Below are positions 57,034 to 64,000 of a stretch of 64,000 nt of DNA, piece after piece. The notes beneath the pieces are model-generated. The model was not told the DNA's origin and searched no databases. It worked only from the letters and a program-made list of their open reading frames with translations. A program made the translations under genes and the position numbers. Position 1 is the first letter of the stretch, and every line of letters starts with the position of its first letter. The stretch spans positions 33,476,745 through 33,540,744 of the forward strand of contig CM075102.1 in the NCBI GenBank assembly GCA_037576195.1, read 5' to 3'. The stretch comes from Phytoseiulus persimilis. Lineage: Eukaryota; Arthropoda; Arachnida; Mesostigmata; Phytoseiidae.

Positions 57034-58086
57034 TCAGTGGTAACCGCCGTGATGACCATGTCTTCCGTGGCCTCCGTAGTGCCGTCTGTGACCTCCATGG
57101 TGTCCATGATGTCCATGTTGGCCGTGATGTCCACCGTGATGTCTCGAGCCGTGACCTCCGTGATGTCTGTGTCCTCCGTGGTGGGATCCCCCGTGATGAC
57201 CTCCGTGACGGCCTCCTGTACCCGTGTCAAAACGTTCGGAGGATTCGAATCAGCCTAGTTCTCCATAGAAAAAAAAACTGATGACTTCAGAGGAGGAAAC
57301 TCGGAAGCCTACCGTGATGCCTAGATCCACCGTGATGTCCGTAATGTCTGTGATGCGATCCTCGGCTCCCACTGTCGTGGTGTTGTCGTCCATGACGGTC
57401 ATGACCCCACCTGCGTTCATGTCCCCACCCTCGGTCCCCATGGTACCTGGAATTCGAGAATGAGCAATCCTTCTCGGAGGATCGACGAAGCTCAACAAGC
57501 CGGTCGGCAGCTTTACCTTCCGTGCCGATTCCAGTGGCCGTGTCGTCCATGATGTCCTCCGTGTCGCCCGTGGTGTCTGTGGCTCCCATGATGTGAGCCG
57601 TGGTGGCTGCCGTGTCGTCTCCCTCCGTACCGACGATGACCGCCGTGGTGTCCGTGACGACTCCCTGGAGTTCACGCGAGAGCGAGGTTTGTCTCAGGAG
57701 GAGAAAGAACAATAACGAAAACAGAGCTTCCGATCTCATCGTTTCAAGATCTTGAACCCACCTCCGTATCGGCTGCCTCGGTGTCCATGGCTCCCGTGCC
57801 CGTGGCGATGCCCCCCATGCCCCCCATAATGTCCGTGGCCCCCGTGGCTTCCGTGACCTCCTCCTCCATGACCGTATCGACTCTCAGCTACTGCCAAGTC
57901 TTGATCAACTGCGGCCACTAGGGGAGCTAGTCCCAGATTTTCCCGTCTGGCACTCAGGCCATGATTTTCGTGTTCCTTTTTCTCGAGGGCCTTCTGGCAT
58001 TGGAAGCCGGACACTCCATGAGCGCACTTACCGACGGCCTTCTCCACGAGGAACAGCACCACCGGCACGATCTGTCGGAGACGCAT
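57034..58086 (-). CDS. Secreted His/Gly-rich protein, four exons (member 8)
   Basis: Exons: 57762-58086 (325 nt, donor GGAG|GTGGGT), 57517-57664 (148 nt, acceptor AACTCCAG, donor GAAG|GTAAAG), 57313-57446 (134 nt, acceptor AATTCCAG, donor CACG|GTAGGC) and 57034-57215 (182 nt, acceptor GGTACAG). Introns are 97, 70 and 97 nt. The joined frame gives 262 residues. Compared with members 6 and 7 it has one extra intron inside the first HG array, so the 148-nt exon plus exon 1 correspond to their exon 1. Signal-like N-terminus (IVPVVLFLV) with two Cys in the linker, then DLAVAESRYGHGGGG. The 134-nt exon encodes YHGDRGWGHERRWGHDRHG, with His in place of Trp in the WGW pair. It ends HGGYH. The core donor GTGGGT is the weakest splice site. 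Confidence 0.85.
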
Positions 58087-58119
58087 GTCTGGCTCTGACT
58101 TGACAGACTCGTGTGCCGG

Positions 58120-58129
58120 GTGTATATGT
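58120..58129 (-). promoter_or_regulatory. TATA-like box (ACATATACAC)
   Basis: Minus strand, about 34-43 nt upstream of the ATG at 58086. Confidence 0.5.
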
Positions 58130-61100
58130 CAGCGAAGTGGGTCCGACCTTGCTGTTCTTCAACAATGACGTTAGAAATGATGTAACGGTCCTGTTCTTTC
58201 GGAAGGAAGCCGGCTGAGTTCAGTGAACCGATTCCGGATGAAAAACAGTCACAGAAATTTGCGAACAGCCTTTGACCCGTTAGGAAATTACGAAGTGTAG
58301 GCTGAGAATCTCGTTTTGGGGGCGAGAAAGACACGTTCCCCGAGCGGGTTTGCTCTGATAGATCGTATCGATACCATGATTTTCAACAGAAGTGAAACCG
58401 CGGCTCCGCGCCAGCTCGACCCGAAGTTTGTTCGAATCCGACACCATCGAATCCATCTAGCACGGACCGCACTATCTATGGAGTTTATTTTTTGATGATA
58501 ATCCTATGGTGGAGGAAGCTTCGACTCTGCAGGTGTCGGCGCCCCTTCCGTGGCTTTTCCGGCCAACGAGAACAGACTCTCATGTAGGAGATACACCTGC
58601 TTCGGCTCGTGGTGTAGGTACACGCTCGGGCCGTTTTAGAAACCGCTCACGGAGCAAGGGCTCAAACGGTAGACTGCGCTGTCAGAGGCGGAGATTTGGC
58701 CTATCAGTGTGATTTCCTACTCGAGGCTGTGATCACGAACGTGCGCGTCCGCTGCAGTCGCGAAGCTCTGCTTCCGGTCGGCTCGTTCACAATTTCAGCC
58801 GGGGTCGATTTTGGATCCTTCCTCCCGGATTCCTTCAAAGGCTTATATACACTTATATACTTATATAGAAGCTTGATTGGTTGACTTGGGACGCTTCTCG
58901 GGTACTTGTTGGATAGTATAATAAAAAGGAAACATTTTTCGATGCATGAAGGTGGGATGGCTCAATTTTTTTAACACAGGATCGACCTGAATAGAAATAT
59001 CCGTAGATCTCCAGCCAGGCCTCCGATTCCGATAAATAAAGGAAATTCAAAAGCTTTGTTCCTACGCGACAATATGATCCACTTATGCGTGCTCGCGCTC
59101 AACAATCGTCGTTCCGACTTATCGGACTCGGAGGACGGTCTGAAGTTATTTCTCCCAGCCGAGACATTTCCATCCGTGTTCAGTATATCAACAGCTATAT
59201 GGGTGTGCTTTCCATCGGCGAGTTCTCAAGTCTTATGCTCGATAGTGCTTTCTCGGAGCTGAAGAATCGAAGAGAAAAAGGACTGACGTCGATTTGAGTG
59301 TCTTTCGCTATACTACGCAGGCATTCGTGCTCTCCCTTAAGTTTTTCGACCCAAGCGCCATGCATAGATACCTGCGACAATTCTTGCGGATTGCGAGTAC
59401 CATCGTACCAGCGCGCTCTGGGGGGTTGAAAGGTTTGAATGAAAGTCCCTTGCTCTCCAGGTCTGCGCTGTCCAAAACCGGAGAATCGCAACGGAAACAC
59501 GCTTGCTAAAGACAGTGAGAGAGTCGGAGCCGGATAAATACGGATAGCATGTTCCACTGTTTTATTCTCCCCCAGGGGTTCTCCGCGGCGTGGCCCTCCC
59601 TCATTTGATAAAAACTCGCAACGAGAGAATTGGAAATATGCATTCCCTTCATCGCTCTAAAAACAGTGCAAAGTGGAGACTTGAGACCTCCGCCGTCTCT
59701 GCTTCTGGGACTCTTCAATTATTTACTTCCGAAGCGGAGGAGGGGATCGCCGCGCTCCCCCCGGCAAACTGAGCCGGGTAACGGAAGTACCGGATCGTTT
59801 CTTGATGCTAGCTTCCGGCATTGGTCGCGACTGAGCCGCGCGCGAGGCGACGGTGGAGAAAATCACTACGTCCTCGAGAGAACGAACGCTCGCGCTCGCG
59901 TTGCTCGAGTAGGTGTGAGACCCTAAATCAAGCGCGGAGCAAATAACGAGTGAGAGAGCGAGTTGTTGGCGAGAGGACGTCCGCTAGAGGCCGGTGAAAG
60001 AGTTTGCCATCTTAGTTAGAACTTTTGTCCGAAGAGCAAAGCTTTTGCTGAACGCTCTCCTTCCGTCATTTGGCTTGCTGGGGTAGTTTGTCGAAACGAC
60101 GTGTTTCCCTCTCAGTGGTGCCGGTCGTGGTCCTTCCTCTTCATGGCATCAGTGGTGGCGGTCGCCCGCGCGCTCGGTTTCGCCGCGGCCAAAAACCGGT
60201 CGTCGCACTCTTCTCGCCGTCTTCGTGCTCGGCCCGTCGCCGACAAAGAGCAGACAGTCTGAGCCGCCGCGCGGCAAGGGCGGCCGCAATGGTTGGTTCG
60301 TCTGCGGGTACGTCGGTCCACGCAGCCATCCATCTGTCCGTCCGTTCGTTCCCAGAGTCCTTCCCGGAAACGGGAGTAATATTTTTCAATATAAATGCCT
60401 GCTCCCCTTTTACCCAGCGAGGGAGGGACAGAGCGCGCTCCTAGCACAGCTGCGCCTGCAGCAGCTGCCCGACTGCAACCGCCAACTTACTACTGAAGCC
60501 TACGTACCAATTGTTGCGATGTCGCTTCGGGCTTGAATGGCAGAATAGCCCCCCATGACAGTCCCCTGGAGGATCTTCCCACGGATCCCTAGGACCCCCC
60601 TCCGCCCGCGAGCGGGTCCTTTAGCTATTGGGCCAACAGCGAATGTCCTTTTTCAACGCTGATGGGAGCACGCGACCCGCGGATCGCAATCGACGGTGCT
60701 CCATGGAAGGAAAAACGAATCTGGAGGGGGAGTTGGGGTTATGAAAGAGACGATAGATTCAAATGCGTGGAGTTATGAGAGGGAGATGTGTCAGAAAAGA
60801 TGGAGACAATCGTTCATTACCGCCAATGTCTTAGCTGACAGTTTGGACGTTTGGTGTTAACATCCGGAAGCCTCGGATCCATAGAGCTCAAAACAACAAT
60901 CTCATATCAGATTCTACTGAGAGCAAACACCTGACTCCTTCGTTTCAGAGAACTAAAGGAATACATTCACTGCGTTCGGCACTGATTCCAGATCAGATCA
61001 GACACAGGTGCTGGGGAGCTCTCGTGATCGAAGCTCCAGGATGTCTCCGATATTCTCTCTGCGAATTTCAGATCCACTATCGAAGCTTCTTTCGTCCGTT

Positions 61101-62551
61101 GCTCAGGATTATCCGCCTCACTGTCCTCACGCCAACGCTCTCTCCCTCAAATTCAGATGCGTGAAAATGTGGGCCTGCCGCTGTGTGAGTTTGCTCGAAA
61201 GAGCTACGAGATTGCTGCAGATATTCGTTTGAGTGGCTCGAGTCCGGAAAGCTGTGGCGCCTCCTCGGAAAGAGGGAGATTTCGGACGGTTGGTACCCGC
61301 GATGATGAACCCTTCCCGACTGCGTTGAAATATCGTCAGTGATAGCTGAACCAGTTGCTGTCTTGCGGCCAACGTTTCGGCAACAAGTTCACCGTCTTTC
61401 CACTTACGTTTTCCATTTGGAGAACATGGTGTCGCAGCGAAGCATTAAAAGGTTTTCGATACAATCATTAGGCTGAGGTTGCACAATCGGCTATAATGGT
61501 TGTCAAGGCCAGCGTTTGCTTAAAGAGAAGACAGCGACAGCCTGAGCACAAATATTGGGAAGTCACATTTTCTCTTCCGCGAAAACTGCAGAGGTCGGCT
61601 GAACTTCCTCTTCGTTGAGGAAAGGGATCGATTGTGCGATCCACGCATGATTCCGAAACGTGCCCCGTAAGATTGAGTGATCTGGATTCCGGTTCCATTG
61701 CGAACATCCAGGGTTCCAGCAGTGAATTTGGCTAACCACGAGGCCGACGGTGCGACTTGGGGGAACTCGTGAAAGTCGTGCGTCGAAACTCGTGGGGTGA
61801 CAAAATAAAGCTTTCGAGCTCCAAGGCCAGGAATCACTGGGCTCCGCCGCCGTCTTGCCTCGGAGTTCACGTTTCGAGAACAATTTGTCTTTGATTCATT
61901 GAGCGAGGGAAAATCGACTTTCTCCGGAATATAATCGATGAACAACTGGGTACAATTTCGCTTCTGCTGAAACGATTTCGATGTAAACGTACGCTCCTGC
62001 CGACTGTCAGGTGCCTGAGAAAGCCCTGCTGGGTTAGAGGAAGGGGGGCCACGCAAAACAAGGGAAGCGACAATCGCATTAGGGTTAAATGAGGGATAAA
62101 ATTGAGCCCGAAGTGCTTTGCATAGCGAATCGTTTCAACTTGTGAGAGAGCGGAAACCCCGCTCTCTTCGGGTCGATCAGTTCCGGCTTCCTGTCTTCTG
62201 TCTTCGGGACACGACGCCGGTGCCTCGTTGAGGCAGTCTCACCAACCTCGATTGATGTCCTGCGCCGTTTCTTATCCCAGGAAATCATGGAGGGTCTCGT
62301 CATCCATGATCAATCCGGTCCCAAAACCTGATACCATGGTTTACGCTCGTCCCGCTTGTCTAAGAGGGGATGATACGTGTTCGTTCTTACAAGAATCCAT
62401 TTACAGAGGTGGGGGCTCCCAGATATACAAATTCCTCCAGTTTGTTTTCGTGCTTTGACTCCGTAAGCGCCGATGTCGACCTTGAATGGATGAGATTGAC
62501 AGCTCCCCGCTCAGATGGCTTGAATGACTCTCTCGGGAGTCTGATGCTCAG
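58130..62551. other. No supported gene
   Basis: A TTATATAC repeat (three units, 58842-58866) gives several TATA-like sequences. A CpG-rich block spans about 59.7-60.5 kb. Open frames at 59085-59297 plus, 59195-59557 minus and 61520-62056 minus (178 codons) overlap or lack domains, and I do not call them. Confidence 0.4.
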
Positions 62552-62778
62552 CCTGGGCATTGTTCAAGCGATGGTCCCTGCTCGACATCAATATTCGTTG
62601 CCTGAAATGCATTTCTCCCAACTACGGAACATGCGTTATTGTCTATCGCCGTGTGAAAGAACTTCCCGGATTGGGCGACGAAATTCTGGGGTTGAAGCCA
62701 CTTCTCTCTGCTGCATTTTCCGGTCGTCGTCCTGACGAACTTGCCAGACTCCTCTCCGAAAGATATCGAGTCGTTTGA
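62552..62778 (+). CDS. Possible 3' coding exon of an unrecognised gene
   Basis: After a possible acceptor GATGCTCAG (ending 62551), the plus strand reads about 75 residues to a TGA at 62776-62778. The text looks like a globular domain end: SPNYGTCVIVYRRVKELPGL followed by an amphipathic stretch GLKPLLSAAFSGRRPDELAR. A CLKC pair lies near its start. No upstream exon was identified. The minus strand is also open over part of this region, which lowers confidence. I do not recognise the family. Confidence 0.3.
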
Positions 62779-64000
62779 GGTGTTAGCGATCTTTCGTAGC
62801 TCCCACCACATCGAAAGTAGAGGCACACCGTGACGTATCCCAGAGATACTGAGTGGAGTTTCTTCATTGGGAACGCTAGCTGGAAGTCCGTTTTGTCGAA
62901 CCTTAGATGATGGCAGACTGTGACAGTCTGCTGCGCGCGCCACTTCGCAATCTCGTCGGTTCAAATCGCTATCTCTCCTCTGAGTCGAGAAGATTGGGAA
63001 CCACCTGAACTGAGTAGCTCCGTCCGCTCATTAGCGCAGTCAGAATCCCTTGTTTGTACATGTCACATATCCCACCAGGATACGCGCTCTGATTCTAGAG
63101 GATTTCCGAAATATTCCATCTACATCCCACTTTTTCCAATATCCAAGACGCCCTGTCCCCCCGCGCGCGAGTCGTTTGTTTGTCAGTAGACGCAGTTTAA
63201 TCAGTTTTCCTCAGGTTTGCGGGTTCCCACGAGCTCAAATCGAATGTTTATGGAAACTACCTCAAACTTGGGGTTGAAGATTCGTGATATGAATGACGAA
63301 GTACATTGTGTGGGTGCCAGCGCAGCCCTGAGAACGCTTTCCTAGTTGAAAGCGCGAGAACCAAGGGAAACGAACTATTGTCTCGGGAAAAAAGTTGCGA
63401 GGAAACAGTCTCGCGTCTGGGGGTTTCGAGACCGAAAGTGGACAGAGTGCATTTTGAGATTGGGAGTCGCAAATGCGAAAGGAAAACAAACTCGCAGAGT
63501 ATCGTAGTCGGACAAGGGCGTCCGAATTCTCTGGAGCTCTTATTGGGTTACTACGACTCATTCACTTGATCGTGTTCGCGACTCCGCCACCAATGGCGCC
63601 ATGGTCGTCGTCGGCGGTGGACAATGTTCGTATCGACTTACGCGAGTGCATAGCTGTTGCGAGGGATTCGTCCACCATGATGCAGCGGAATCTATCTCGA
63701 CCTCCCCGAGCGGTTGCAGTTGTTGAAAGAGCGGAGAAGGATGAGGAGTTCCGAAGCTCTCTCGTAGCTCTTCATCGCGAGAGAAGGACGGGATCTCTAG
63801 GTCTTTTGGTCAATGAGTAATGGGTTGTCTTCGGTCGAGTAATCTGTAACTAGCACGCTTCTCGTTTCAACTCGCTCGGCCGAGTTACGCATCGCCTCAA
63901 CATTTGCGCCTAAATCTATTTGTCAAGAAGACAATGAGTCCGAGAGTGGTCAGTCAACTGAAACAGTCATACGCATCTCCCTGGGACTGATCGCAACTGG
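62779..64000. other. No supported gene
   Basis: The frame 63473-63820 plus (115 codons, ending in a Glu/Arg-rich stretch) is the most protein-like item but has no recognised domain or clear borders. Confidence 0.4.

Noticed and set aside
61520-62056. 178-codon minus-strand ORF
   Set aside because: Length is within chance, and there is no domain. An overlapping frame with a signal-like start is equally plausible.
1-64000. tRNA or rRNA genes
   Set aside because: I checked TTCGA-type T-loop sequences (for example near 1556, 17617 and 19615) and none has matching stems. No rRNA-like stretches were seen. A tRNA scan would be decisive.

Overview
The window is animal nuclear DNA. Genes are monocistronic with short GT-AG introns (42-146 nt where I could define them, one of about 630 nt), TATA boxes close to the start codon, AATAAA poly(A) signals, cut-and-paste transposons with their MITEs, and a non-LTR retrotransposon fragment. 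Base composition is near 50% GC. An arthropod, perhaps a chelicerate such as a mite, is my best guess from gene style and the secreted His/Gly-rich proteins. This is inference; no marker gene settles it.

The main content lies between about 32 and 58 kb. It is a tandem cluster of small secreted histidine/glycine-rich proteins: eight members (34.3, 39.6, 43.8, 45.7, 49.4, 51.1, 53.5 and 57.0 kb) plus one dead copy (32.1 kb). Each has a signal peptide, a variable linker, a V-A-E-S-like junction, HG arrays and, in the middle, a conserved charged/aromatic core of the form RDRGWGxERKWGWDRH. Members at 32-46 kb are intronless. Members at 49-58 kb have introns, with a core exon of exactly 134 nt in all four and a last exon of 182 nt in three of four (173 nt in the other). 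One intron-bearing member (49.4 kb) has lost most histidines but kept the exon lengths. The composition resembles known metal- or pH-responsive structural proteins (for example Nereis jaw protein), so a cuticle, fang, claw, silk or glue role is plausible but unproven.

Between the cluster genes lie a 1.2-kb minisatellite of 45-bp units (36.8-38.1 kb), a 1.4-kb transposon with terminal inverted repeats of about 280 bp carrying the C-terminal part of a SWIM-finger transposase (41.0-42.4 kb), and a pile of Tc1/mariner-style MITE pieces (42.4-43.3 kb).

The left half (1-32 kb) and right end (58-64 kb) contain no gene I can name. I list a few spliced or splice-bounded reading frames that look protein-like (8.2, 17.0-18.0, 25.8-26.3, 48.2 and 62.6 kb), a hAT transposon remnant (26.6-27.3 kb) with an 8-bp target duplication, and an R1-like LINE 3' fragment (27.4-27.7 kb). 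Large parts of these flanks may be introns or UTRs of genes whose exons I cannot assemble by eye.
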